Source: Balneolaceae bacterium UBA2956 (GTDB taxonomy: Bacteria; Bacteroidota; Rhodothermia; Balneolales; Balneolaceae). From it: a DNA stretch of 64,000 bases. Under the pieces are notes generated by a model that saw only the letters and a program-made list of their open reading frames with translations, did no database searches and had not been told where the DNA came from. Every line of letters begins with the position of its first letter. Within the stretch, counting starts at the first letter, position 1. The stretch spans positions 79,019 through 143,018 of the forward strand of contig DEBM01000006.1 in NCBI GenBank assembly GCA_002348545.1, written 5' to 3'. This document shows, piece after piece, positions 1-10,116 of the stretch. Made by a program: the position numbers and the translations under genes.

Positions 1-3000
1 GAAGTAGACATTTTCACATGAGGATTACCATTTACCATACCACTTGGTTCAAATTTAGTGAACACAAATGCATCAACAAATTCTTCTAGTGGAACGCCAT
101 GCTGTAAACCCAGAGAAATTGAAATAGCAAAGCAATTAAGTAAACTGCGGAAAGCAGCACCTTCACGGTGCATATCAATGAAAATTTCACCTAATTGCCC
201 GTTTTTATACTCACCAGTTCGGAGATATACACTCTGCCCACCGATTTTTACTTTTTGAGTATATCCTTCTCGGCGAAATGGGAGGCGTTGCCGGCGAGCC
301 ACGTATTTGTGTATAATTCGCTCAGCAACTTCAACTACTTTACTTTGTGCTTTGGCTGTGACCATATCAACTGTTTCTTGTACCTCATCCTCAATTTCTT
401 CGAGTACATCAGCCATACTATTAAGTGGCTGGCTCAATTTAGAACCGTCCCTATATAGTGCATTTGCCTTTAACATCATTTCCCATGACATCATATAGGC
501 TTTTTTCATATCCTCAACCGTAGCCTCGTTTGGCAAGTTAATAGTTTTTGATATTGCACCTGAAAGAAAGGGCTGCGCTGCTGCCATCATACGTATGTGA
601 CCTTCGGCTGATATATATCGCGTTCCTGTTCTTCCACACTTATTTGCGCAGTCAAAGACTGCCAAATGCTCATCCTTCAAGTGAGGAGCGCCCTCTACTG
701 TCATGGTTCCGCAAACGTAATCGTTTGCCTGCTGAATTTGCTCTCGACTAAACTCTAAGTGACGTAACATATCGAAGGTAAAATCGTTGAGATGCTCATC
801 GGACAATCCCAACACCTCTTTACAGAAATCATCTCCTAAAGTGAAGTGATTAAATGCGAACTTAATATCAAAGCTACTTGGTAATGCAGCTTCTATGGCT
901 CTTATTTGGTCCACTCCAAAGCCTTTTTCGGCTAAACTCTCTGGATTAATATGAGGACAGCCCTCTAAGGTAGCATAACCTTTTGCAAAATTGATGATTT
1001 CTTTGGATTCTTTTTCCGTATATCCCAAAGTTTTTAGCGCATGAGGTACACACTGATTAATGATTTTGAAATACCCGCCCCCCGCCAATTTTTTAAATTT
1101 TACCAAGGCGAAATCAGGTTCGATGCCTGTGGTATCACAGTCCATAACAAGACCAATGGTTCCTGTTGGTGCAAGTACAGTTACTTGAGCGTTTCGGAAA
1201 CCGTGCTTCTCCCCTTTTTCGACTGCTGCATCCGCTGTTTCACGGGCGGCTGTTAATAGGTAATCGGGGCAATAGGCTTCATCTATACCAAGAGGTGTAA
1301 CGGTGAGTCCTTCATAAGCACGAGTTGTCTCGTTGTATGCAGCGCGCCTATGATTTCTCATGACTCGTAGCATGTGTTCTTTATTACGCTCATACCCATC
1401 AAAAGCTCCTAGCTCGCTGGCTAGCTCTGCTGATGTTTCGTAAGCCTTCATATGCATGATTGCGGTAATGGCCCCAGCGATAGCGACACCTTCTGGGCTA
1501 TCATAGGGGATACCTTGTACCATGAGCGCCGCACCAATATTTGCATAGCCGAGTCCAAGTGTTCTGAAAACATATGAGAGTTCAGCAATCTCTTTAGAAG
1601 GGAACTGGGCCATAAGTACTGAAATCTCAAGCACGGTAGTCCAAAAACGTGATGCGGCTCGTATAGATTCAACGTCAAAGATTGTACAGCTATTATCGGT
1701 GAAAAATTTCATTAGATTGAGTGAGGCCAAATTACATGCTGTATTATCCAAAAACATATATTCCGAACAGGGATTACTTGCACGTATTTCTCCATCTTCA
1801 GGACAGGTGTGCCACTCATTTATCGTATCATGGTACTGCGTACCTGGGTCAGCGCAGGACCATGCCGCGTAAGCAATCTGGTCCCAAAGCTCGGTTGCTT
1901 TCAGAGTTTTACACGCCTCAGGGGTGCGACCTTCTTCTTCGGCCCGCTCTTTTTCAATACGCCAGTGCAAATGCCAGTCCTTATCATCTAGTACTGCTTT
2001 CATGAACGAATTTGGAACACGCACAGAATTATTCGAGTTTTGTCCCGATACCGTGTTATATGCTTCTGAATTCCAGTCTGTGTCGTAAGTGTCAAACTCT
2101 AAATCAGTAAAACCTTGTTTAGCCAACTGAATTACTCTTTCGATATAATTTAAGGGAGTGTGTTCTTTCTTGGCTTCCCTGATGGCCTGAGCCAACGCCT
2201 TATTTTTAAGCGGGTTTCGGCTCATTTCACCATTAAAAGTACGCCCTTCTATCTCCACTGGCTCGTGACACAAACCAATAATCTTTTTAAGATGCTTTTG
2301 AGATGTTTTTGATCCAGCTACTAGCGCAGCTACTTTTTGTTCCTCGACTACTTTCCAGTTGATATAGTTCTCAATATCTGGATGATCTAAGTCGAGTGTA
2401 ACCATTTTGGCAGCACGTCTGGTTGTTCCACCTGACTTTATCGCGCCAGCAGCACGATCACCAATTTTAAGAAAGCTCATTAAACCAGAAGAACGTCCGC
2501 CTCCACTTAATGGTTCATCTTCACCACGAATAGATGAAAAATTACTGCCAGTACCAGAACCATATTTAAATAGCCGTGCTTCGCGCACCCAAAGATCCAT
2601 GATACCGCCCTCATTCACCAAATCATCATCTACGCTCTGGATGAAGCATGCATGTGGCTGTGGATGAGTGTATGAGTCCTTGGAACGGGTTAGTTTTCCA
2701 GTTTTAGCATCTACATAGTAATGTCCCTGAGCTGGGCCATTGATGCCATACGCCCAATGAAGTCCCGTGTTGAACCACTGCGGGCTATTCGGTGCCGCCA
2801 TTTGTGTAGCCAACATGTAGGCAATTTCATCATAAAATACTTTAGCATCCGCCTCACTATCAAAATACCCATGCTTCCATCCCCAGTACGTCCAGCAACC
2901 TGCGAGTCGATGAAAAACCTGGCGACTATCGACCTCATGTGTATATCGCTCATTTTCGGGGAATTGTTTCATCGCTGCTGTGTCTGCTACTGATCGCTGC

Positions 3001-3245
3001 AACCACGTTGGTATTCCTTTTTCATTAACCTTCTTAAGAACTGCAGGCACACCCGCTTTTCGGTAGTATTTTTGAGCAATGATATCTGTTGCTACTTGCG
3101 ACCAAGTTGATGGGACTTGTACATTTTCCATTTGGAAAACCATGGACCCATCGGGGTTTTTTATTTCAGAAGTTCGTTTGTCAAATGTTAGGGTATCAAA
3201 TGGGGTTTTCCATGAGTCTTTTGTATAAAAACGATTGAATTTCAT
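1..3245 (-). CDS. nrdJ: Adenosylcobalamin-dependent (class II) ribonucleotide reductase, 3' end beyond the window
   Basis: Reduces ribonucleotides to deoxyribonucleotides in the cytoplasm using adenosylcobalamin as radical source. The frame stays open from ATG 3245 to the left edge, giving about 1081 residues. Class II signatures are visible: HACFIQSV with Cys200, the catalytic NPCSE motif at residues 491-495 (Cys493, Glu495) followed by [29 protein letters not shown], and [14 protein letters not shown] near the edge. The C-terminal cysteine-rich zinc/redox tail usual in long NrdJ proteins would lie outside the window. It sits on the same strand as, and downstream of, a riboswitch-controlled B12 uptake operon, which fits its cofactor need. 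The 466-base leader carries DnaA-box matches. The identification is firm; only the C-terminus is unseen. Confidence 0.96.
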   Translation of the reverse strand, partial: MKFNRFYTKDSWKTPFDTLTFDKRTSEIKNPDGSMVFQMENVQVPSTWSQVATDIIAQKYYRKAGVPAVLKKVNEKGIPTWLQRSVADTAAMKQFPENERYTHEVDSRQVFHRLAGCWTYWGWKHGYFDSEADAKVFYDEIAYMLATQMAAPNSPQWFNTGLHWAYGINGPAQGHYYVDAKTGKLTRSKDSYTHPQPHACFIQSVDDDLVNEGGIMDLWVREARLFKYGSGTGSNFSSIRGEDEPLSGGGRSSGLMSFLKIGDRAAGAIKSGGTTRRAAKMVTLDLDHPDIENYINWKVVEEQKVAALVAGSKTSQKHLKKIIGLCHEPVEIEGRTFNGEMSRNPLKNKALAQAIREAKKEHTPLNYIERVIQLAKQGFTDLEFDTYDTDWNSEAYNTVSGQNSNNSVRVPNSFMKAVLDDKDWHLHWRIEKERAEEEGRTPEACKTLKATELWDQIAYAAWSCADPGTQYHDTINEWHTCPEDGEIRASNPCSEYMFLDNTACNLASLNLMKFFTDNSCTIFDVESIRAASRFWTTVLEISVLMAQFPSKEIAELSYVFRTLGLGYANIGAALMVQGIPYDSPEGVAIAGAITAIMHMKAYETSAELASELGAFDGYERNKEHMLRVMRNHRRAAYNETTRAYEGLTVTPLGIDEAYCPDYLLTAARETADAAVEKGEKHGFRNAQVTVLAPTGTIGLVMDCDTTGIEPDFALVKFKKLAGGGYFKIINQCVPHALKTLGYTEKESKEIINFAKGYATLEGCPHINPESLAEKGFGVDQIRAIEAALPSSFDIKFAFNHFTLGDDFCKEVLGLSDEHLNDFTFDMLRHLEFSREQIQQANDYVCGTMTVEGAPHLKDEHLAVFDCANKCGRTGTRYISAEGHIRMMAAAQPFLSGAISKTINLPNEATVEDMKKAYMMSWEMMLKANALYRDGSKLSQPLNSMADVLEEIEDEVQETVDMVTAKAQSKVVEVAERIIHKYVARRQRLPFRREGYTQKVKIGGQSVYLRTGEYKNGQLGEIFIDMHREGAAFRSLLNCFAISISLGLQHGVPLEEFVDAFVFTKFEPSGMVNGNPHVKMST

Positions 3246-3711
3246 GTGGCTACTTCGTTTGCGTTAGTTTCTCGTTAATGTAGTTACAGGTTAAGCCTGC
3301 GATGATGATATTTTATACTCCAATAGCCAGCCTGCCAGCGTAAGAAGTGACAACTAATATATATGCTCAAATGTATGCTAACAAATTAAATCTGAATTTC
3401 TTTTCCACAATTACCTACACTTATCCACATTACAAAAATTACATATTTAATAGCTAGTGTTTGTAGATTTTGCAACCTGGTTATTAAGCTATATATTTTA
3501 TTATACAAACTTATAATAGCTTGAAAAGATGGTCTTAAATAAGCTTTAAAGGCACTTATTTTGCTAATAAGGATATTTAATACTAAACTAAAATGTTATC
3601 CACATAATAAATAAATCATTTCAAATTATATTATATAAAATCACATTTTTTTCATAATATTGTGATAGACATATAATAAAATGTATATTTTTTAGTTATA
3701 TAAAAAGCTGA
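3246..3711. promoter_or_regulatory. AT-rich nrdJ upstream region with three DnaA-box-like sites
   Basis: This 466-base gap between nrdJ and the BtuG-like gene holds no gene. It contains TTTTCCACA at 3401-3409, TTATCCACA at 3421-3429 and TTATCCACA at 3596-3604, all in the same orientation. The first two start exactly 20 bases apart. TTATCCACA is the classical DnaA box. The stretch 3481-3720 is extremely AT-rich, as in a DNA unwinding element. Either DnaA regulates nrdJ transcription, as it does nrdAB in E. coli, or this is an origin-like region; the sequence alone does not decide. Confidence 0.5.
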
Positions 3712-5220
3712 CTATTTAATTAATAACATTTTCGTAACACGCTGATAGCCATTAAATAAAACATGTGCATAATACATACCCGAGGGTAAATTTTGGGCAT
3801 CAAACGTGACTGTATGACGCCCCCTTTGTTTTATACTTTTCTCTAAGATGGCAACTTTTTGCCCTAATGAGTTAAATACTAGTATCTCAACCAATCCAGC
3901 CTCTGGAATAAAATATTTTAGCTGAGTGGTGGGATTAAATGGGTTGGGATAGTTAGGGTATAACTCAAAATCGGTCGCCCTCCAACTATTAAGTTGGTCC
4001 AATGCTGTACTTTCCATATCGTAGATCGCTAAAAAACTACTGGGTATGATTCCAACACTAAATTCATCCAAGTCCTGAAGGGTTTCGGTATCAATCACCC
4101 TAACAGAGCCTGCACTCACATAGTCTTTTGCATCGGCTAAATAAAGATGACCACGTGTAGGCTCATAAAAGAAGGAATAGTATGAATCCGTTACAATGGT
4201 TTGAGTAGTTATATCCGCCTCAGTTATATCGACACGTTTGATACCTTCACTCTGAAGATACAGGTTATTCTCTGTAGGATCATAACCAAGATGAATGCCG
4301 GCTTGCTTGAGCTCCAACTCCTTACTCACTTGCCATTGATGACTCTGTGCATCTTTTGTTATCCGAAAAAGACCTCCAGGTCGATGTGTACCTTCTATTA
4401 GATTCCACTGCTCATCATAATCTCCTGCATAACCTGTACAAACCACCCACAAATCTCCATTGCTATCTACGGTTATTTGGCCTGGACCAGATGCCACTAC
4501 TAAGGTATCAACCACCGTATGTTGTACCGGATCAATAACCATTACAGTTGAATCTTGCCCAAAACCATAATTACCTACAAATACCGATTCTTGATGGTAT
4601 ACCATATACTCCGGGCCGTCTCCAACCGCAATCTTGGTGGAAAGAACTTGCTGAGTAGTAGGATTTATCAAATGAATCTCGTCCCCGTACAAATCAGTCA
4701 CATAGGCCACTTCTGAGCTTAATATCAACAACTGCCTCGGGCTTGCTCCTTCACGCAGTGAAACAAGACCTTGCTGGGTAAAGGATTTAGAGTCCATTAA
4801 TACAATTTGTGCTGAATTATTAATCACGGCATAGATCTGCCCTCTATCATAATGTAGGCTTTGAAGTACATCGCCTAAACCTATGCCATTCACACCTAGA
4901 AAAATCCCGTCCTCAATTTTTTTGGTATCCGGATTATAGCGACTAATAGTAGCATTTGAAGAACCAAAGCCACCTTCATTACCAATGAGTAGTTGCTCCA
5001 ATTTAGCCCCTAATTCGACAACTGATTGTCCACTGAAATGAGTTTTATGCTGTGCATTGAGAGGTGCAGTCGTAACTGCGTACCCACAAACAAGTAATGC
5101 AAGACCGCACAGTTTAGTAATCCTAGAAACACTGATTCTCAGATGCTTGATTTTATTGCTAAATGCTGTTTCATGTCGCTCTGTTAGACTCATTACAAAA
5201 TTTGTTAGTATTAGTTTCAT
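3712..5220 (-). CDS. BtuG-like surface beta-propeller with a T9SS sorting domain
   Basis: A predicted secreted seven-bladed-type propeller of the YncE/DUF5074 class, likely a surface cobalamin-binding partner of the adjacent TonB receptor. After a basic N-terminus a hydrophobic signal segment spans about residues 36-56, ending LNAQ. Residues 80-147 carry blade motifs NEGGFGSSN, VNGIGLGDVLQS and AVINNS that I recognise from Bacteroides BtuG-type proteins. From residue 418 a T9SS type A domain follows (ELYPNYPNPFNPTT, then SLGQKVA and LPSGMYYAHV). Met10 is an alternative start. It lies 41 bases after the receptor gene and behind a cobalamin riboswitch. Known BtuG proteins are lipoproteins, whereas this one has no lipobox and appears to rely on T9SS anchoring. 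The fold and sorting signal are visible; B12 binding is inferred. Confidence 0.78.
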   Translation of the reverse strand: MKLILTNFVMSLTERHETAFSNKIKHLRISVSRITKLCGLALLVCGYAVTTAPLNAQHKTHFSGQSVVELGAKLEQLLIGNEGGFGSSNATISRYNPDTKKIEDGIFLGVNGIGLGDVLQSLHYDRGQIYAVINNSAQIVLMDSKSFTQQGLVSLREGASPRQLLILSSEVAYVTDLYGDEIHLINPTTQQVLSTKIAVGDGPEYMVYHQESVFVGNYGFGQDSTVMVIDPVQHTVVDTLVVASGPGQITVDSNGDLWVVCTGYAGDYDEQWNLIEGTHRPGGLFRITKDAQSHQWQVSKELELKQAGIHLGYDPTENNLYLQSEGIKRVDITEADITTQTIVTDSYYSFFYEPTRGHLYLADAKDYVSAGSVRVIDTETLQDLDEFSVGIIPSSFLAIYDMESTALDQLNSWRATDFELYPNYPNPFNPTTQLKYFIPEAGLVEILVFNSLGQKVAILEKSIKQRGRHTVTFDAQNLPSGMYYAHVLFNGYQRVTKMLLIK

Positions 5221-5261
5221 AAAATTTGAATTATTTACATTTGTTATAGTTAAATATGCTA

Positions 5262-7508
5262 CTAAACACTCATGATTGTCCTGCTCCCACTTCCTGCACG
5301 TTTTAGTTGAATACTCAGCATGAAATGCCTACCTGGCATGGGGTAGTTTAGCACTTGCTCATAGGTCTCTGAAAAAATATTGTTTATCTCTAACCTCCAA
5401 CTTAAGTTCCACAGCGGCCACCTAGAAACATTTCTACTAGCACCTTTAAAATCCTTATCGACTTGCTCTGTACCTAAAGTCCTGTCAGTTGCCCAAGGTA
5501 TTTTGACACCAAAAGCTGCATTCCATGTTGAATACGCAGAAAGAGGATCAAAAGGGCTGGAATGATCTGCACTGCTATATCGCTCAGCCACATATGAATT
5601 AGAAAGCATGGCCTGCAATACTTTATACTGGACATGTATATAATGTTTAAACTGCCATTCGGGAGTGTAACGGAGTTGCATATTTAGTGCGGGATCACCT
5701 TTGTAGCGTTCCTTATCTATGTACGCAATCACCTGATATACTCCACTTTTAACCACTCCACTAAACTGAGCATGATGGAATGCTAGGGCGATATCCGATT
5801 CTCCCCCTCTCGCAGTAATTGCTTCTAAATTAAGGGGCTTTGAAAGTCCCTGTTCATCTGGCAACCAACGTATTCCATTGTTCACAGTATTCCAATAATA
5901 ACTCAACTGCACATCGGCTCTTAACTTTCCCCCATCCCAATGTAGCAGAGTCTGAGCCCACTGCAGTCCACTTTCTATCGAATAAACCTGTTCACTGCTA
6001 AGATCTAAATTCCCTAAAACCGGCCAATATAAATCATTGAATGTAGGTATGACTGAATGTTTAGCCGAGAGGAAGCGAATTCCAAGTGCCTTAGTTAGCT
6101 TCATGTTCCAACCTAACTCTCCAGACCAATTCCACCCAAAATCATTGTAATAGGCTTGATGCATATCAACCCTAAGGATATTTCTCGTTCCATATTCTCC
6201 GTGGAGAGTATGCCGGTGTGAAAGTGACCATCGAGAACGTGTTACATCATAATCTGTACTATTTACACCTGTAATTGACCACTCTATCAAACTTTGTAAA
6301 TAAGCGAGCTTTCCTAATCTGTTTTGGTGTTCGATACGGAGAATGCTACTCCAAATATCGCTTTCACTATCAATCTCTTTATCGGGATCTTTAAAATCTA
6401 GTGCTTGCCATAGACCAAAATGTTGTATTCTCCACTGATTCCTAATCCCCCACCTCAACCCTTGCATCCAACGTAAATAAGCATCGGATTGACTCGCTCT
6501 AAGAGTAGGCGATAGCTTGCTCCCCGGTATATTATTGTCTTGGGTAAACGCCCAAATGGTACTTTGATATTCACTTTTAGCGACAAGGGAGCGTAAGGAT
6601 GAAAACGTTCTGTTGTAAATTTTATCCCTAGAGCCTTTCAACATCACCTTGCTTGGTTCTTTTTTAAAATTGAATAAAACTGAATGAGATTGAGAGTCAT
6701 TATTCTCACGGCTAAACCATTTAGGAATTATGGCTCGCTGCTCTGGGTCAAAAACTCGTTTTTTATAGTCAAAATTATTCTCAGCCGCCATGCGGTACAG
6801 TCTTAGATCCCAGGATATATTATCTTTGGAAGATGCCGCATGAACCCTCGTCTGCTTTGCCCCATAATCACCGATTGAATACTGAAAAGCTATCCTATCT
6901 CTATCAATCGTTTGCTGAAGAATATGCATCGATCCAGCTCCACTCTGACCAAATCGAGCTTGCCCTAAGCCAGGAGTGAATAATACTGCGTCAAATAAAT
7001 TACTTGGTATTAAAGACAAATCCACTACGCCAAGCATAGGATGATTTAACCCGAAACCATTCCAAACTACCTGAGTCCTGGACGCTGGTAAGCCTCTTTG
7101 GGAAAGTAAAGCTAAGCTACCTGGGCCGTTAGTTTGCACATAGGCCGAACTAAATTCTTGTGCAATACTTCCCATATGCGACGCCAAACGAAGTTCTAAA
7201 AGTTCTTTTGATAATCGTCCATACTGAGTTCCAAGCAGTTGAAAATCTTGGTAAGGATACTGGGCTATAATTTCTATTTCGGCTAAGCCTATAATTGGTG
7301 GATTAGCCAAGGTATCCTTAACTTGAACTCGCAGTTCATAGGTCATGGCATGAATGCTAGTATCAGAAGTAATCTGTATTATCAGAATAGTTAGAACAAA
7401 AAGAGCTGTCTGCTTGCTATAGATGGGTTTAATAGCCCAACTATATCCAAGTTTATCTACGAGGATTGAAAAATTACTATTGAATAAATGAAAAAATCTA
7501 CCCATCAC
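5262..7508 (-). CDS. btuB: TonB-dependent outer-membrane receptor, probable cobalamin transporter
   Basis: An outer-membrane active transporter, probably for cobalamin or a corrinoid. A hydrophobic signal-like segment lies at about residues 35-54. A plug domain follows at about 95-200 (LLSQRGLPASRTQVVWNG, then FGQSGAGSMHI), and the rest is an aromatic-rich beta-barrel ending in PMPGRHFMLSIQLKR, typical of Bacteroidota TonB receptors. At 748 residues it is of normal length and has no SusC-type extension. The substrate assignment rests on the cobalamin riboswitch about 125 bases upstream on the same strand and on the BtuG-like gene downstream. ATG 7508 and 7505 are both possible starts, and the leader before the signal is unusually long, so the true start may be internal. 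Confidence 0.85.
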   Translation of the reverse strand: MMGRFFHLFNSNFSILVDKLGYSWAIKPIYSKQTALFVLTILIIQITSDTSIHAMTYELRVQVKDTLANPPIIGLAEIEIIAQYPYQDFQLLGTQYGRLSKELLELRLASHMGSIAQEFSSAYVQTNGPGSLALLSQRGLPASRTQVVWNGFGLNHPMLGVVDLSLIPSNLFDAVLFTPGLGQARFGQSGAGSMHILQQTIDRDRIAFQYSIGDYGAKQTRVHAASSKDNISWDLRLYRMAAENNFDYKKRVFDPEQRAIIPKWFSRENNDSQSHSVLFNFKKEPSKVMLKGSRDKIYNRTFSSLRSLVAKSEYQSTIWAFTQDNNIPGSKLSPTLRASQSDAYLRWMQGLRWGIRNQWRIQHFGLWQALDFKDPDKEIDSESDIWSSILRIEHQNRLGKLAYLQSLIEWSITGVNSTDYDVTRSRWSLSHRHTLHGEYGTRNILRVDMHQAYYNDFGWNWSGELGWNMKLTKALGIRFLSAKHSVIPTFNDLYWPVLGNLDLSSEQVYSIESGLQWAQTLLHWDGGKLRADVQLSYYWNTVNNGIRWLPDEQGLSKPLNLEAITARGGESDIALAFHHAQFSGVVKSGVYQVIAYIDKERYKGDPALNMQLRYTPEWQFKHYIHVQYKVLQAMLSNSYVAERYSSADHSSPFDPLSAYSTWNAAFGVKIPWATDRTLGTEQVDKDFKGASRNVSRWPLWNLSWRLEINNIFSETYEQVLNYPMPGRHFMLSIQLKRAGSGSRTIMSV

Positions 7509-7583
7509 ACGGTATGCACAATTAGATGAAAAGCTTTAAACGCACATCTGATTGTCATTATGTACTAATTAATTGTTGCCCAC

Positions 7584-7609
7584 GGAAATTCTAGCTCCCG
7601 AAAATTTCC
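7584..7609 (-). promoter_or_regulatory. Hairpin between the cobalamin aptamer and btuB
   Basis: A perfect 7-base inverted repeat (GGAAATT/AATTTCC) with a 12-base loop lies between the aptamer and the start of the receptor gene. No T-run follows it on the minus strand, so it is not an obvious terminator. It could be part of a translational expression platform. The structure is seen; the role is inferred. Confidence 0.35.
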
Positions 7610-7632
7610 TGAGAAATAGATGCTGGATGCGT

Positions 7633-7821
7633 TGATGGCAGGTCTCCTGACTTTTCCACCCCGAGGCCTTCCCGTTAACTTAATAACAGTGGCAAGATTT
7701 GCTCGTAGGATTCATGTGAATAATTCATTACTAATGAAGTCATTCAAATGGAATTACAGTTGCGGGTACAGCTCCGGATTTACACCGGATTCCCTTTTGA
7801 TCTCTTTTGAGAGAACCATCA
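7633..7821 (-). promoter_or_regulatory. Cobalamin riboswitch
   Basis: Read on the minus strand, this leader has the hallmark cobalamin aptamer segments in order: closing stem TGATGG (7821-7816) pairing with CCATCA (7638-7633); GGGAATCCGGTGTAAATCCG; GCTGTACCCGCAACTGTAA; GCCACTG; GGGAAGGC; and the B12 box AGTCAGGAGACCTGCC (about 7637-7652). It should bind adenosylcobalamin and repress expression of the receptor and BtuG-like genes when the cofactor is plentiful. The open frame on the opposite strand here is incidental. Confidence 0.95.
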
Positions 7822-8004
7822 CTATTTCAAAGAGTACGTGTAATATAAATGCTCCTTAAATTAATCCAAAATGATATTTACAAATCAATATTAAAGTTTA
7901 TACTTTAGAATAATTATCAAAGGCAAATCCTACTTAATCTGTTCCCATGGTATGATTTCATTTATCATCTCATTTTATTCAACTAAACAGTATTTGACCG
8001 TTTT

Positions 8005-8745
8005 ATGAAGCCCCAAAATACTGCTACAATTGATAGCAGTCGAATACATCGTGAATTTTTTACTGTCCGAGCATCGGAAACTGCGCCCAATGAGCGTATT
8101 CATTTGAGTGCCTTAGCTAGGTTATTTCAAGAAGTGGCCGGCAATAATGCTAAAAAACTTTCTTTTGATATTAAAGATATCCAAAATCAGAATATAAGCT
8201 GGATTTTACATCGGCTTCAGATCCAAATAAAACGCCTACCCAAATGGAGAGAGAACATTGAAATTCGGACATGGCCTGCACTCGGGGATAGCTTAAAAGC
8301 CATCCGAAATTATGAAGTATGGGATACCAAGAATAACTTAATAGTGAAATCCATCAGCTACTGGATGATCATTGATTTGGATAGCAGGAAACCCAAACGA
8401 ATCCCAAAAGATATACTCAACAGGAGATTTCCAGAACGACCTCATGCTTTAGAACCTACTAATAGCCGTCTACAAGCGTTTAACCCAAGCGAAGCAGAGC
8501 AAGAAATCAGGATGCAAAGCTATGCTTATCACCTTGACATGAATAATCACATCAACAATACACACTATATCGACTGGATGCTCGAAATACTTCGATCAAA
8601 ACAGAGGCAGAACCTACATTGGTTTGACCTGGTATTTCTCAACGAATTAGGATCTTATATACCCTTAAGAGTACAGGGCAAGGATGATCGAATTCAGCTT
8701 CTTAATACTGATTTAAAAGTAATTGCGTTGGCTCAATGGTTTTAA
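8005..8745 (+). CDS. Acyl-ACP thioesterase
   Basis: Hydrolyses acyl-acyl carrier protein to free fatty acid in the cytoplasm. It resembles plant FatA/FatB-type and bacterial acyl-ACP thioesterases: two hot-dog halves (about residues 15-130 and 165-246) and the motif DMNNHINNTHYIDWM at 178-192, which matches the catalytic Asp-Asn-His region of the family. The 246-residue length suits bacterial members. There is no signal peptide. It stands alone, convergent with the symporter gene 68 bases downstream. No regulatory signal is clear in its upstream region beyond the divergent riboswitch. Confidence 0.88.
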   Translation: MKPQNTATIDSSRIHREFFTVRASETAPNERIHLSALARLFQEVAGNNAKKLSFDIKDIQNQNISWILHRLQIQIKRLPKWRENIEIRTWPALGDSLKAIRNYEVWDTKNNLIVKSISYWMIIDLDSRKPKRIPKDILNRRFPERPHALEPTNSRLQAFNPSEAEQEIRMQSYAYHLDMNNHINNTHYIDWMLEILRSKQRQNLHWFDLVFLNELGSYIPLRVQGKDDRIQLLNTDLKVIALAQWF

Positions 8746-8812
8746 CTCAATCCTAATTGGGGGGACAAAATCCTAGTTCATCATAAGGACTTATTTTTTA
8801 AATCGTCGATAA

Positions 8813-10114
8813 TTAGTCATCGAAGTTGGGTACGTTGAGTAAACCTTCGGTAGAAGCTACCACATAAGCTACAGCGGCATCCCCTGTGACATTAACCACG
8901 GTTCGGCACATATCCAATATTCGATCAACCCCTAAAATTAATGCAATTCCAGCGGTAGGTACTTGAATAGTTTCAAGTACAACTACCAGCATAATAATAC
9001 CGGCACCAGGCACACCAGCAGCACCCACAGATGCAGCAGCTGCCGTCACAACTATCATGAGCTGCTGGGCAATCGTTAAATCCATTCCTAGGGCTTGGGC
9101 AATGAATACCGCAGCAATCGCTTGATAAACACTAGTACCATCCATATTTATGGTTGCCCCAACTGGTAACACAAAACTTGTTACCTCTTCGTCAACTCCT
9201 AGGTTTTTTTCTACCCGTTCCATAGTGACAGGTAAAGTAGCTGCACTGGAACTGGTACTAAAACCAAGCAACATAGCTGGACGTATTGCCTTAAAGAATT
9301 GAAAAAGACCCACATCCTTACTAAAAATCTTAAACATGCTGCTATACACTAAAAAGACATGAATTATTAAGGCAAATAAAACGGTTAAGCTATACCAACC
9401 CAGTGCTGCAAGTAACTCAAAAGCCTTTCCTAAATCATCTCCTGCTAAATCAATTATGAGTGAAGCCATTAACGCAAATACCCCAAAGGGTGCTGTTTTC
9501 ATTATAAGTTCAACTATAAGGATGATAACATCATTAAATGCATCAAATATCGCTACTAATGTCTTCGCTTTTTTGCCACCCATGTGAATAATTCCAACCC
9601 CTAATAAAATGGCAACGAATACTACTTGCAGCATCCTTGAGTTATCAGAAGCAGCAGCAAAAAAGTTATCCGGGACTACATCCACCACAAAGTCTAAAAC
9701 CCCTCTATTGAGCACTTCATCAGCTGATGCACTACGGTATTCCAGTGAGCTCGAATAAGTTTCTTGGAGGCTGTCCATAGTGTCCTGAGGTAAGGATTTT
9801 CCTGGCTGAAATGTATTCACCGTCACCAAGCCTATAGTTATTGCTAGCAAGGTGGTTATCATATAAATTAATACCGTTTTCCCTCCCATTCGGGAAAGCC
9901 TTGTCGTATCATTTAAGCTGGCTACACCTGCCACCAAAGATGCAAGCACTAGGGGTACTGCAATGAGTTTTAATAGTTTGACAAAAATAGTTCCAAAGGG
10001 TTTTATAAATTCTGATGTGAAATTGTTCCAACCAACGACACTAGACAACAAACCCCATGCTAGTCCTAAGAATAAACCAATAACAATCTGCCAATGTAAT
10101 TTTTTATACCACAT
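8813..10114 (-). CDS. Dicarboxylate/amino acid:cation symporter (DAACS family)
   Basis: An inner-membrane secondary transporter moving C4-dicarboxylates or acidic amino acids with Na+ or H+, as GltP and DctA do. It has about eight transmembrane helices, the serine-rich re-entrant loop FSTSSSAATLPVTME and the NMDGTSVYQAIAAVFIAQ helix that lines the substrate/cation site. The Met at 10114 is the preferred start because it begins two bases after the TGA of the upstream DUF92 gene and gives the normal N-terminus (MWYKKLHWQIVIGL). A longer frame to 10180 would overlap that gene. The substrate cannot be fixed from sequence. Confidence 0.93.
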   Translation of the reverse strand: MWYKKLHWQIVIGLFLGLAWGLLSSVVGWNNFTSEFIKPFGTIFVKLLKLIAVPLVLASLVAGVASLNDTTRLSRMGGKTVLIYMITTLLAITIGLVTVNTFQPGKSLPQDTMDSLQETYSSSLEYRSASADEVLNRGVLDFVVDVVPDNFFAAASDNSRMLQVVFVAILLGVGIIHMGGKKAKTLVAIFDAFNDVIILIVELIMKTAPFGVFALMASLIIDLAGDDLGKAFELLAALGWYSLTVLFALIIHVFLVYSSMFKIFSKDVGLFQFFKAIRPAMLLGFSTSSSAATLPVTMERVEKNLGVDEEVTSFVLPVGATINMDGTSVYQAIAAVFIAQALGMDLTIAQQLMIVVTAAAASVGAAGVPGAGIIMLVVVLETIQVPTAGIALILGVDRILDMCRTVVNVTGDAAVAYVVASTEGLLNVPNFDD

Positions 10115-10116
10115 AC

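Noticed and set aside
3246..3711. Calling this oriC outright
   Set aside because: Three boxes and AT-richness are suggestive, but no dnaA gene or skew evidence is available in the window.
7620..7859. 79-residue plus-strand ORF
   Set aside because: It lies over the cobalamin riboswitch, whose conserved boxes explain the sequence on the other strand.
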